DNA of 64,000 nt from Pontibacter silvestris. GTDB lineage: Bacteria; Bacteroidota; Bacteroidia; Cytophagales; Hymenobacteraceae. Under the pieces are notes generated by a model. That model was not told the DNA's origin. It saw only the letters and a program-made list of their open reading frames with translations, and did not search any database. The first letter of the stretch is position 1. Every line of letters begins with the position of its first letter. The stretch spans positions 115,774 to 179,773 of the forward strand of contig NZ_JAJJWI010000004.1 in assembly GCF_020907275.1 (NCBI RefSeq), given 5' to 3'. A program made the translations under genes and the position numbers. Shown one piece after another: positions 28,903 through 37,316 of this stretch.

Positions 28903-31092
28903 CTATCGGTTTAAGCGCTCCATATACTCCCGCGACAGCCTGCTTCGCACTGATGCCTGCTTCTGTGCTGTCTGCCTTGCCAAAGGTAATAGCTCCTGCC
29001 ATGCCCGTTCCACAGTAAGTAAACAAGGTTGGCACAAAGGCTTTTGGCTGTTCATGTCTGCTATTAAGGTGCGCAAGTCTTGCATGGCATGCAGGTAACG
29101 GCCCGGTGTAGCCAAAGCCTGTTTTGCCAGTTCCTGCCCCGCCCGCTCTAATAGTTGTGCATCAGTTTGGCTATATCTTCTGTTTTGTTTCTGATGCTCC
29201 AGCCATTGTAAAGCAGCTCTGGTGTTCGGCAGTCTCTCTTCCTCTTTTATAGTGCTTTTATCAGATGGAGGAGTTATTTTGTCCAACTCACCTGTCAGGC
29301 GGAGTTCCGGTTCCTTGAGTGGTGGCGCTTCAAAGCCTGTTTTTGCAACATAGGCACGTGTGCTTTGCTGTACCTCTTTTAGCAGGCGAAGTGCTTTGTA
29401 TTCGAACGGCAGCGCTTCTTTGGGCCTGTTTGTACGAAGCCGTAGTTCGGCCTCCCACATTTGTGCCAGTGAACCCTGAAGCTTTGTTTTTACTTCGGGA
29501 TCAAAAATAGTCGCCTCTCCCTCCTGGTCATGCTTATGCATATAAGGGTCTAGCAATGCTTCGGGGCTGCTTTGGTTTTCAAATTCCTGATGGTTGTGCC
29601 CGTCATCGGCAGAGTGTTCTTCGTGTCCTTTTTCACCTTCTGGTATGCCACCTCCAGGCCCAATGCCAGACTCTGCTTCTTCGCCCAAAAACTTACCATA
29701 GCGCAAACGCAGTAGTTTCTGGTCTATACCTATGGTGTTAGATCGTTCTTCAAAAACAGCCTGGGTTAAGTTTTTCTGTTCCGCAATAAGTTTTTCTGTA
29801 TCAATAATAATCTGGCGCTGACTGCGGAAATACTCTGGCACCGGGTTTACGCCCATCGACATATCAAATGCTGCCTCCACAATGGTGGTGTCTTCTATCT
29901 GTACCAGATATATTTCGGACCGGGTATAACCACGGTGGTTGTCCCAGGCCTGTATATAAAAGTACAGTTCATCGCCGTAGGTCATGCCAAGCTTCTGCAG
30001 GTCTATGGCTTTGTTTAGCTGATGGCTGCGCTGCCTGTTGCTGAAGTTGATGCCCAGGTCCAGTTTTGCTTCACTGAACTTAACGGCCTCGCCAGAGCCT
30101 TTGGCTACGGTGGCAATCAGGTTTGCATCCCGGATGCCATAATCATCAGAAAGTTGCCCCTGCAGCACAACACGCTGCGGATCGCCAAATAATATCTCGG
30201 TGTACTGTTTTGGCTTGTCTACCCGAATGGCCGGAACTTCGTCAGGAATAATTTCTATGGTATAATAAGCTGATTTTTGCCCGTTTAGGTTGATGTGATA
30301 TAAGGTAGGTGCTGTAAAGCTTTGTGAAAGCGAGTAACTTTTATTTGTTTTTTTGAAGTTTAAGTAAGAAGAAGCATCGTTCAGAACCAGTTGCAGCTTA
30401 GTAGCTGGTTTGTTGGTGGTAACATGCCAGTTTACTGTGGCGCCCTCTTCTACACGTATGTTTGGCTGCTCTGCCCGGTATGCCTGTTTGGCTGTATAAG
30501 CTGGAGGTGTAACGGTAATCTCTATTTTCTGAATGGAAGCCGCGGTATCGGTATCTGTTTCTGGAGCATCCGGGAAAGTAACTTTAACCTCTTTAGGAGC
30601 AGAAAAAGCCTTTAGCGGGGCTGCAGGTAAATATAGAATACCAGCAGATATAACCAAAGCAAGGCCAAGGGCTGCGCGAGTATAGGTGCTGCTTAGGCTA
30701 AAGACTTTTTCTTTTTCAGGATGGATGGCCTGCAGTGCCTGTATTACCTTTTGCTGTTGCAGGCGCTGTAACAGGTTTAGCTCTTCCTGAGGCTGAAGCA
30801 GTAGCTCTGTACTATCCTCCAGTTGTGGATAGTTGCGGTTCAGGTGCCTTGCCACTTGCCGGAGCGTTGTTTTCATTACCTGACTAAGCGCAAACACAAA
30901 GTAAATAACAGCACCTAAAACAATGGATAAAGCTACGATGGCTAGTACAGGTATCTCGAACTTCCATTTCAAGAGTATAGCCCCGCCTACCAAAGCTGCC
31001 GCCAATGCCTGTTGTGCGTACAGTAGCCCCTTCTCCTGAACATACTTCTGGCGGATGCGCCGGAGGGTATATATGCTTTCCTGTGTTGCCAT
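28903..31092 (-). CDS. DUF4175-family membrane protein
   Basis: 729 residues. Two membrane segments occur near 25-75 and a third near 140-160. A beta-rich region then contains 'ITVTPPAYT', 'LSDDYGIRDANLIATV' and 'GDELYFYIQAWDNH', which are hallmark phrases of DUF4175 proteins. The last third is helical and charged, with a His/Asp/Glu-rich patch ('GHEEHSADDGHNHQEFENQ') that may bind metal. It starts one base after the BatA-like gene stops, so the two are tightly linked. The DUF4175 family is known from the same MoxR/DUF58/BatA neighbourhoods and its biochemical role is unknown. Confidence 0.78.
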   Translation of the reverse strand: MATQESIYTLRRIRQKYVQEKGLLYAQQALAAALVGGAILLKWKFEIPVLAIVALSIVLGAVIYFVFALSQVMKTTLRQVARHLNRNYPQLEDSTELLLQPQEELNLLQRLQQQKVIQALQAIHPEKEKVFSLSSTYTRAALGLALVISAGILYLPAAPLKAFSAPKEVKVTFPDAPETDTDTAASIQKIEITVTPPAYTAKQAYRAEQPNIRVEEGATVNWHVTTNKPATKLQLVLNDASSYLNFKKTNKSYSLSQSFTAPTLYHINLNGQKSAYYTIEIIPDEVPAIRVDKPKQYTEILFGDPQRVVLQGQLSDDYGIRDANLIATVAKGSGEAVKFSEAKLDLGINFSNRQRSHQLNKAIDLQKLGMTYGDELYFYIQAWDNHRGYTRSEIYLVQIEDTTIVEAAFDMSMGVNPVPEYFRSQRQIIIDTEKLIAEQKNLTQAVFEERSNTIGIDQKLLRLRYGKFLGEEAESGIGPGGGIPEGEKGHEEHSADDGHNHQEFENQSSPEALLDPYMHKHDQEGEATIFDPEVKTKLQGSLAQMWEAELRLRTNRPKEALPFEYKALRLLKEVQQSTRAYVAKTGFEAPPLKEPELRLTGELDKITPPSDKSTIKEEERLPNTRAALQWLEHQKQNRRYSQTDAQLLERAGQELAKQALATPGRYLHAMQDLRTLIADMNSQKPLCQPCLLTVERAWQELLPLARQTAQKQASVRSRLSREYMERLNR

Positions 31093-31093
31093 A

Positions 31094-32602
31094 TTATACT
31101 TTTGCCCGCTTATTGGCGATCAATCTTTCTGCTAAAAATAATAAGAATGCTGCCAGCACTACCCACGGAAGCAACTGGTAACGTTGTGCCTCTGGTTCGG
31201 AGCCGGCGACAGTAATGCGTTTTGTTGGCCTGAGTTGCTGCTCGTCCAAAGCCCGTGCATCCATAGCAATTGCCTGTTCCTGTTTAAACAGAACAGGTAG
31301 TAGCAGCTCCGGTAGCTGGCTATTCTGGCCTAAGTCGCTCCACTCAGGGCTAAAACCGCTTTGGAAATGGTAAACACTGCCTTTGCCTAACTGCTGTGTT
31401 GTTAGTAGTGGCTCTCCGGTAGTTGTCTCCCAGACAGAAGTAAAGGCTGTTGTCGTACTGTCAGAAGTAAGCTGGTTTACCTGTATAGCAGTGGCTTCTG
31501 TAGGAAGTATAGTTTTAATTACTTTTGGTTTAGCCCCTTGTTGTACCCAAAGCTTTGCACCTTGCTTTACCTGTGCCAGTAGTTGCTCCGGCACCTCCTG
31601 CTGGTGCAGCCAGAATACCCAACTTGCAGTAGTGGTGTCTGTTGCAGTAGGGTTGTTTATAAGGTTGAGCGGTTGGCCTGTGTAGCTACTAATAGCCTGC
31701 AGAGCCGCTTGCAGGTAACGCAGCTCCGGTTGCAGTTTTTCTTCTGAGTACAGAACCACCTGAAGCGGTTCTCGCTGTAGCTTTACTTTACCTTGTGGTT
31801 GATTATCTAAAGTAGCCAGTAGCGTATCGCCTTGCCGCTGTAGCTGTATTTGCTTCCCGTTAACTAAAGCAACACTTGTGGCAGACGAAGATGTACGGTA
31901 GCGGGTAAAAGTGGTGCCTTCGCGATTACTGTTGCCTATTATTAACTGCAGGCTATCCTCGGATAACTGATTTGCCGCCTGCAGCCAGGTAGTTTTGTTT
32001 TCTATAGCCACAGGTATCCAGCGAATATTTTGCGCTAAGGCTGTTTTTCTTCCTCTAAAGTAGCGTTGCAGGTCAGAAGTAAAAAGCCATACACTATCCT
32101 GTGCTTGTGGGTAACGTTGTGCCAGGGCAGGTAACAAACTCCAGTAGTTACCCTTAGCTTGAACTACAGAGTCTTTGGAACTGCTGTTGATCTGCTGCCA
32201 CTGCTCCTGTACTACAGGTTCGAAGTGGGAAGTGTAGCTGTAAAGGTTGTAACCATGCTGCAGTAGCGAATCGATGGTTGGTTTTATGCTGGCAAGTGAG
32301 CTGCTGTAAAGTAACTCGGGGCTTACATAAACGGCTTTTCTGCCTGTTGCTTCTTTGGGTGTTCCCGTCCAGATAGGTTGTGCCAGTGCTATAGCCAGTA
32401 GGATAAATATAAGGCAACGCAGTAAAAGGAGACCAACATCGTTTAGCTTAATGCTGCTCCAACGCTTGCTGGCAGAGGCTTCTAACCAGCGAAGGCTGCC
32501 TACCTTCACGGTTTTCCCCTGCCGTTTATTCCATAAATGTATGGCAATCGGAACAAGTATTGCCGATGCTGCTAAAAGCCAGTATGGATATAAAAAAGTC
32601 AA
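31094..32602 (-). CDS. BatA-like protein with aerotolerance-regulator N-terminal domain
   Basis: 502 residues. The N-terminus 'FLYPYWLLAASAILVPIAIHLWNKRQGKTVKVGSLRWLE' is the BatA N-terminal membrane motif, followed by 'LLLLRCLIFILLAIALAQPIW' as a second segment, and a last helix 'WVVLAAFLLFLAERLIANK'. In true BatA the middle is a von Willebrand A domain with a DxSxS metal site. Here the corresponding region begins 'KAVYVSPELL' and no DxSxS is present, so metal binding is probably lost. It belongs to the MoxR row, with 87 bases to the DUF58 gene. Confidence 0.8.
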   Translation of the reverse strand: MTFLYPYWLLAASAILVPIAIHLWNKRQGKTVKVGSLRWLEASASKRWSSIKLNDVGLLLLRCLIFILLAIALAQPIWTGTPKEATGRKAVYVSPELLYSSSLASIKPTIDSLLQHGYNLYSYTSHFEPVVQEQWQQINSSSKDSVVQAKGNYWSLLPALAQRYPQAQDSVWLFTSDLQRYFRGRKTALAQNIRWIPVAIENKTTWLQAANQLSEDSLQLIIGNSNREGTTFTRYRTSSSATSVALVNGKQIQLQRQGDTLLATLDNQPQGKVKLQREPLQVVLYSEEKLQPELRYLQAALQAISSYTGQPLNLINNPTATDTTTASWVFWLHQQEVPEQLLAQVKQGAKLWVQQGAKPKVIKTILPTEATAIQVNQLTSDSTTTAFTSVWETTTGEPLLTTQQLGKGSVYHFQSGFSPEWSDLGQNSQLPELLLPVLFKQEQAIAMDARALDEQQLRPTKRITVAGSEPEAQRYQLLPWVVLAAFLLFLAERLIANKRAKV

Positions 32603-32689
32603 CTATAGTTTCTGATTTAAAGTATGTATCCTGTTAATGAGAGGGATTAAGCTTTTATGGACTCACTCTCTTTTGCTCCTTTTCAGAGC

Positions 32690-33589
32690 TTACCCGTATA
32701 GCAATCGCTTCTGCAGGAAAGTCCGTAGAGCTTTGTCCAGCGGTTCGTCTGTTGCAAATAAGTTATAAGCTATTTGCCTGTTGCTCATGTCCCGCTCTGT
32801 TTTTTGTAACCATTCCTGTAGCCGTTCCAGGTAAGCTTTTCTTTGTTGAGCCGTGCTTACCTGTAGCGTCTGTCCTGTTTCCAGGTCCTCAAACGTCAGG
32901 GTGCCTTCATAACTAAACCCTAGCTCGTTGCGGGACATCAGGTGGAACAACATTAATTCGTGGCGTTGCGCGCCAAGCATAAACAGCAAATCAGTTATTT
33001 CGCTGTCGTACTCGTACATATCCGTTAGAAAAACCGTTAGCTCTTTCTGTCTTCTTTCCGCAAGTAAATTAGCCGCAGTTTGTGCGCCCGGAAATTTTCC
33101 TTTTGCACTAAGCTCAGTGAGTTGGTGCCAGAAGCGCTGCAGGTGCATGTTATCGGAGCGTGGCGTTAAGTTGATAAGCTGCTGCTCGTACAGCACATAT
33201 AATCCAATGGCATCGCCTTGTGTGGTAGCCAAATAAGCCAGTGCTGCCACTAAATAGCGGGCATAGTCCAGCTTGCTTAAGCCATTAACATCCTCATGCG
33301 CCATAGAGGCGCTGCCATCAATAATAAACCTGACCGTAATGTTTGTGTCTACCTCTGACTCCCGGATGTAATAGCGGTCTGAGCGTGCAAACATCTTCCA
33401 GTCTAGTTGCCGTAGGTCATCTCCCGGTTGATAGCTTCTGTACTGGCTAAACTCCAACCCTGCTCCACGGCGCAAACTCTGGTTTTGCCCTGCCAAAAAG
33501 CCCTCCACTACTGTTCTGGCTAATAGTGACAGGTCTTTTATGGTTGCCAATACCTTTGGATTGATGAACTTATTGGTGTTATATGCCAT
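32690..33589 (-). CDS. DUF58 protein with von Willebrand-like metal site
   Basis: 299 residues. 'RRGAGLEFSQYRSYQPGDDLRQLDWKMFARSDRYYIRE' is the DUF58 signature (about 40-78). 'IIDGSASM' (Asp91-Gly-Ser-Ala-Ser) is an intact metal-adhesion DxSxS site. DUF58 proteins pair with MoxR ATPases and are thought to be their adaptors or substrates. The gene starts 47 bases after the MoxR gene stops, on the same strand. There is no signal peptide, so it is cytoplasmic. Confidence 0.9.
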   Translation of the reverse strand: MAYNTNKFINPKVLATIKDLSLLARTVVEGFLAGQNQSLRRGAGLEFSQYRSYQPGDDLRQLDWKMFARSDRYYIRESEVDTNITVRFIIDGSASMAHEDVNGLSKLDYARYLVAALAYLATTQGDAIGLYVLYEQQLINLTPRSDNMHLQRFWHQLTELSAKGKFPGAQTAANLLAERRQKELTVFLTDMYEYDSEITDLLFMLGAQRHELMLFHLMSRNELGFSYEGTLTFEDLETGQTLQVSTAQQRKAYLERLQEWLQKTERDMSNRQIAYNLFATDEPLDKALRTFLQKRLLYG

Positions 33590-33636
33590 ACTTTAACGCC
33601 AGGGAAATAATCTTGTATCTGGGATGTGTCTCTTTG

Positions 33637-34632
33637 TTACACTAATACTTCTTTCTGCAGTCTGATACTCTTTAACAGCTCTTTTACTACACGATCTGGC
33701 GTGATGCGTTCGGCTTCAGCATTAAAGCTTACCAGTACGCGGTGGCGCAGCACCGAGAAAGCCATTGTTTGCACATCTTCAGCGGTAACAGCAAAGCGGG
33801 CATGAAGTAAAGCGCGTGCTTTTGATGTTAATATAAGCGCTTGCCCTGCTCTAGGGCCAGCGCCCCAGCGGCAATAGGTCTTTACAAAGTCTACAGAGGT
33901 AGTGTCGGGGCGCGTGGCGCGTACAAGTTGGTTCACGTAAGTCAGTAGTTCTTCGCTGATGCTTACCTCCCGAACCAGTTGTCGCAACACCAGTACCTCC
34001 TGACCTGTGATAGCCGGCTGCACTTGCTCTTTTTTTGTGCCGGTGGTATTAGCCAGTATATTTAACTCTTCCTGCTCTGTCGGGTATTTTATTTTGATAT
34101 ACAGCAGGAAACGGTCGAGCTGAGCCTCTGGTAGTGGATAAGTACCGGCTTGCTCAATGGGGTTTTGTGTCGCTAACAGGAAAAAAGGCTGAGGCAGCGG
34201 GTAGGTTTTACCTGCATATGTTACCTCATGCTCCTGCATAGCCTCCAGTAAGGCTGCCTGCGTTTTGGGCGGCGTACGGTTTATTTCATCTGCCAGTACA
34301 ATGTTGGAGAAAATAGGCCCCTCGTTAAATTTAAAAAAGCGCTTGCCAGTCACATGGTCTTCCTCAAGTACCTCGGTACCTAATATATCAGTAGGCATCA
34401 GGTCTGGCGTAAACTGAATACGTCGGAAATCTAATTCCATGGCGCTGGATAAAGTCCGCACCAGCAGGGTTTTGGCTAATCCTGGAACGCCTTCTAATAA
34501 CCCGTGGCCGCCGGCCAGCAAGGTAATCAGCACCTCGTCCAGTACTTCCTCCTGCCCTACAATTACTTTCTGTATCTCCTGTTTTAGCTGTGGCAGTTTG
34601 CTTAGTAGTTGTTGTATGTCTTTTTCAGTCAC
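33637..34632 (-). CDS. MoxR-family AAA+ ATPase
   Basis: 331 residues. Walker A is 'GVPGLAKT' (48-55) and Walker B 'VLADEINRT' (about 111-119), followed by the sensor region '[24 protein letters not shown]'. This matches the MoxR subgroup used as a chaperone for metal insertion and protein-complex maturation. It is the ATPase of the minus-strand row and is followed by DUF58, BatA-like, DUF4175 and a 605-residue membrane gene. The 166-base gap upstream, after the unknown low-GC gene, could hold its own promoter. Confidence 0.93.
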   Translation of the reverse strand: MTEKDIQQLLSKLPQLKQEIQKVIVGQEEVLDEVLITLLAGGHGLLEGVPGLAKTLLVRTLSSAMELDFRRIQFTPDLMPTDILGTEVLEEDHVTGKRFFKFNEGPIFSNIVLADEINRTPPKTQAALLEAMQEHEVTYAGKTYPLPQPFFLLATQNPIEQAGTYPLPEAQLDRFLLYIKIKYPTEQEELNILANTTGTKKEQVQPAITGQEVLVLRQLVREVSISEELLTYVNQLVRATRPDTTSVDFVKTYCRWGAGPRAGQALILTSKARALLHARFAVTAEDVQTMAFSVLRHRVLVSFNAEAERITPDRVVKELLKSIRLQKEVLV

Positions 34633-34798
34633 TTCTTTAGTTAGTTAGAGGCTAAATATAATGTGCGCTTGTGAAGTAGCAGTGTTTGCTTACCTTCAAC
34701 TACACTTTCGGTCTAGATTTTAGTAAAGGCTATCATAATTGTGACTATAGAATATAGCTTCTATTTCTTAGCTGATACACTTTCATCTAAAAGCTAAC

Positions 34799-35236
34799 TT
34801 ACTGAAAGAATTCAAGTTCGTTTGGTGGTAACTTATTATAGCCATTTTTTAGCTCTTCTTGTGTCCTCCTTTTTTTATCCCCATTATCATATAGAACAAC
34901 AGAGCTAACAGCTTTGCCATCAGGCCCATAAATCGTTATACATTTTGGGCGTGCTTTTTTTCCATTCTTTTCTTTCTTCTCAGTTTCTATTCTTTTTTCT
35001 GCCCAATCTAGAAATCTATCAATTAATTTATCTAATATTTTGCCACTTAAATAAATGCCACCTGCTGGCATCCAAACATTTATAACTTCCCACCAAGTAA
35101 CTGCATAACCTCTTTGACTATATATCCCAAATTTAACTTCTAAGTTTAACTCTTGTTTCAATGTATAAGCAAGGTCTGAAAGATCTTGCTTAGCAGTCTC
35201 GCTTATGTATTGGGCTCCTATTATAAGTGTATTCAT
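34799..35236 (-). CDS. Low-GC gene of unknown function inside the MoxR row
   Basis: About 145 residues from the ATG at 35236; a TTG six codons upstream (35254) is a weaker start. I do not recognise the family. After an opening 'NTLIIGAQYISETAKQDLSD' there is a hydrophobic stretch 'WWEVINVWMPAGGIYLSGKILDKLIDRFLDWAEKRIE', then a lysine-rich linker and a beta-hairpin-like 'CITIYGPDGKAVSSVVLYDNG'. That order resembles effector-associated constant components of conflict systems (resemblance only). The gene is visibly richer in A and T than its neighbours and separates DUF4159 from MoxR, which are usually adjacent. Recent acquisition is likely. Confidence 0.6.
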   Translation of the reverse strand: MNTLIIGAQYISETAKQDLSDLAYTLKQELNLEVKFGIYSQRGYAVTWWEVINVWMPAGGIYLSGKILDKLIDRFLDWAEKRIETEKKEKNGKKARPKCITIYGPDGKAVSSVVLYDNGDKKRRTQEELKNGYNKLPPNELEFFQ

Positions 35237-35285
35237 GTTTGAAGATTTGTACAACGGCTAATATGCTTGTTCCGTGTAGTTGTGG

Positions 35286-35903
35286 TTAACTCATTAGTGC
35301 ATACATAATAATGTTAACACCAAACTTTGTGTTGTCCTCTGCTAGCCAGCGCTTGTTTCTAAAGTCGTAGTCCCACTCGCAACCATAATCTTTATTGCTG
35401 TAGAGCACGCCAATACGCCCATTTATTTCTACTGCTTTTAAGTAATCATGCACCAAGTCATCGCCCCAGCCATTAAGCTCAAAAGAGGTAGTAGGTGGGC
35501 CTTCCTCAAAGGGGAAGAAGCTGCTATACAGCTTATGGTTGTTGGGGAGCTTCTTCAATGCGCTTTGCCCGAAAATCTGCCGCATCTGCTCTTCAAAAGA
35601 GCGGGCAAAAAGGCCATCAATGTCGTGGTTACAGTCATCTACAAACACAAAGCCGCCATTGCGGACATACATTTCGAAGTTCTGCCGCTCTTTCTGGTTA
35701 AACTGCACCAGCTTATGGCCGCTTAAGTAACAGAAAGGGTGGTTAAATAACTCAGGGCTGTCTAACGCTACAACCTTCTCCTGCTCGCTTACCTGCACAG
35801 TAGTGTACTGGATGAGCGAGTGAAGCAGGTTGCTGGGCATACGAGGGTCTGTATCCCAGTTGCCGGAGCGGTATTGCAGTCGGACGAAGGTGAAAGGTGG
35901 CAC
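35286..35903 (-). CDS. DUF4159 protein
   Basis: 205 residues from a GTG start at 35903; no ATG lies upstream before an in-frame stop. The N-terminus 'PPFTFVRLQYRSGNWDTDPRMPSNLLHSL' and the 'GGFVFVDDCNH' block are characteristic of DUF4159. The fold is glutamine-amidotransferase-like, but no catalytic Cys-His pair is evident. No signal peptide is visible with this start; some homologues do have one, so the start may be imperfect. It belongs to the conserved TldD-TldE-DUF4159-MoxR neighbourhood. Function unknown. Confidence 0.82.
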   Translation of the reverse strand: MPPFTFVRLQYRSGNWDTDPRMPSNLLHSLIQYTTVQVSEQEKVVALDSPELFNHPFCYLSGHKLVQFNQKERQNFEMYVRNGGFVFVDDCNHDIDGLFARSFEEQMRQIFGQSALKKLPNNHKLYSSFFPFEEGPPTTSFELNGWGDDLVHDYLKAVEINGRIGVLYSNKDYGCEWDYDFRNKRWLAEDNTKFGVNIIMYALMS

Positions 35904-35964
35904 TGTTGCGAATACTTTATGTAAGCTAATTTTAGATTGGTGCTAATGGCATAGGTAAGATTTC

Positions 35965-37281
35965 TTATACTGCATCGGACAAACTAGTGAACGTAAAGTC
36001 GCGGATACGCATTGGCGGAATCAGGTTGCCGCTGATGCGTTGCGGTTTGCCAAGTGCATCCAGGTTATTAAGCATGATAACAGGACTTTCGTTGAAACGG
36101 AAATTCTTGACCGGATACATGATCTTGCCGTTCTCAATGTAGAATGTACCGTCTCGGGTAAGGCCTGTGTTGAGCAATGTTTGCGGGTCTACGGAGCGGA
36201 TGTACCAGAAACGAGTTACCAATATGCCTCGTTGAGTACCTTTGATCAGTTCTTCCAGCGATTGATCACCGCCTTCCATGATAAAGTTACCTGGTCTTGG
36301 CACAGGTTTAACACCTTTTAAAGAGGCCCAATAACGTGTATTCGGCATATTTTTCATAACACCTTTCTCAATCCAGGTAATCTTCTCCTGCGGAAGGCCA
36401 TCGCCTGAAAACGGTGCAGATGGAACGTCAGGGTTTGTCGGATCAGAGTAAACCGTTACACGTTCATCCACCAGTTTTTCACCAAGTTTTGTTTTACCAC
36501 CTGCTTTGCTAAGGAAGCTACGGCCTTCTTCGGCATTACGAAGATCCATGCTGCGGAACATGATCTGTAGCAGATCGGCGGCAGCCGTTGGCTCCAGCAC
36601 TACCGTATACTTTCCGGGCTCCAGGGCTTTGGCATTGCGAGAGTTGGCAGCTTTGGTGGCGGCTATTTGTGATAGCTTTCCTGTGTCAAGCTTGCTGGCA
36701 TCGCTGTAGTCCTGCGTTACATAACCTGAGCCTGTTCCATCTTTGGTGCGGGTGGTTACCGAAAAGTCTATGACAGTAGAAGGATGGTAAGCAAACAAAC
36801 CTTTGGAGTTCATTAGCGCCATAAAGCTGGTATAGTGCTCCAAGAAGCCGGCAGCTTCTAGATCTTTTGCTGCGGCAGCCTCTATGCTTTTTTCAGCAGC
36901 ATCAGCACGGTAAGCTGGGTCTATTTTAGCTGTAGAATCAAAATATTCTTTGGAGGTGATATATTTCTGTGGGCCCAGTAGCTCAATATACTCCGGGCTT
37001 TCCGGAGCAATGCGTGCAGTCTCTTCCGCACGACGCACTACTTTCTCCAGAGATTTATCATCGAACTCGTTGATAGTAGCTGTGCCGGATCGCCTGCCAA
37101 AGCGTGACTCTACCGACATAGCCAAATTCTCTTCGGCACCGCTGGTAGATACTTCATTTCCGGCATAGCGAATGTTGCCGCCATTGTTGCCTGTGAGCGT
37201 AATTTCACACTCATCAGCCTTCGAAAAGCTCAGAGCCTTTTTTAGTATTGCCTGTGCTTCTTCTCTTGTAAGTATAGCCAT
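35965..37281 (-). CDS. TldD/PmbA-family protein (TldE-like partner)
   Basis: 438 residues covering the full TldD/PmbA fold, with 'NGGNIRYAGNEVSTSGAEENLAMSV' near the start and 'PSAPFSGDGLPQEKITWIEKGVMKN' near the end. It lacks the HExxxH zinc motif, as TldE/PmbA subunits do. With TldD, TldE makes a heterodimeric metalloprotease that degrades unfolded or ribosomal peptides and processes microcins or antitoxins in other bacteria. The gene starts 35 bases after TldD stops, so they are co-expressed. Confidence 0.88.
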   Translation of the reverse strand: MAILTREEAQAILKKALSFSKADECEITLTGNNGGNIRYAGNEVSTSGAEENLAMSVESRFGRRSGTATINEFDDKSLEKVVRRAEETARIAPESPEYIELLGPQKYITSKEYFDSTAKIDPAYRADAAEKSIEAAAAKDLEAAGFLEHYTSFMALMNSKGLFAYHPSTVIDFSVTTRTKDGTGSGYVTQDYSDASKLDTGKLSQIAATKAANSRNAKALEPGKYTVVLEPTAAADLLQIMFRSMDLRNAEEGRSFLSKAGGKTKLGEKLVDERVTVYSDPTNPDVPSAPFSGDGLPQEKITWIEKGVMKNMPNTRYWASLKGVKPVPRPGNFIMEGGDQSLEELIKGTQRGILVTRFWYIRSVDPQTLLNTGLTRDGTFYIENGKIMYPVKNFRFNESPVIMLNNLDALGKPQRISGNLIPPMRIRDFTFTSLSDAV

Positions 37282-37316
37282 TTTAATTAATGCTCAATTA
37301 GGTAGAAGGTGAAAGT

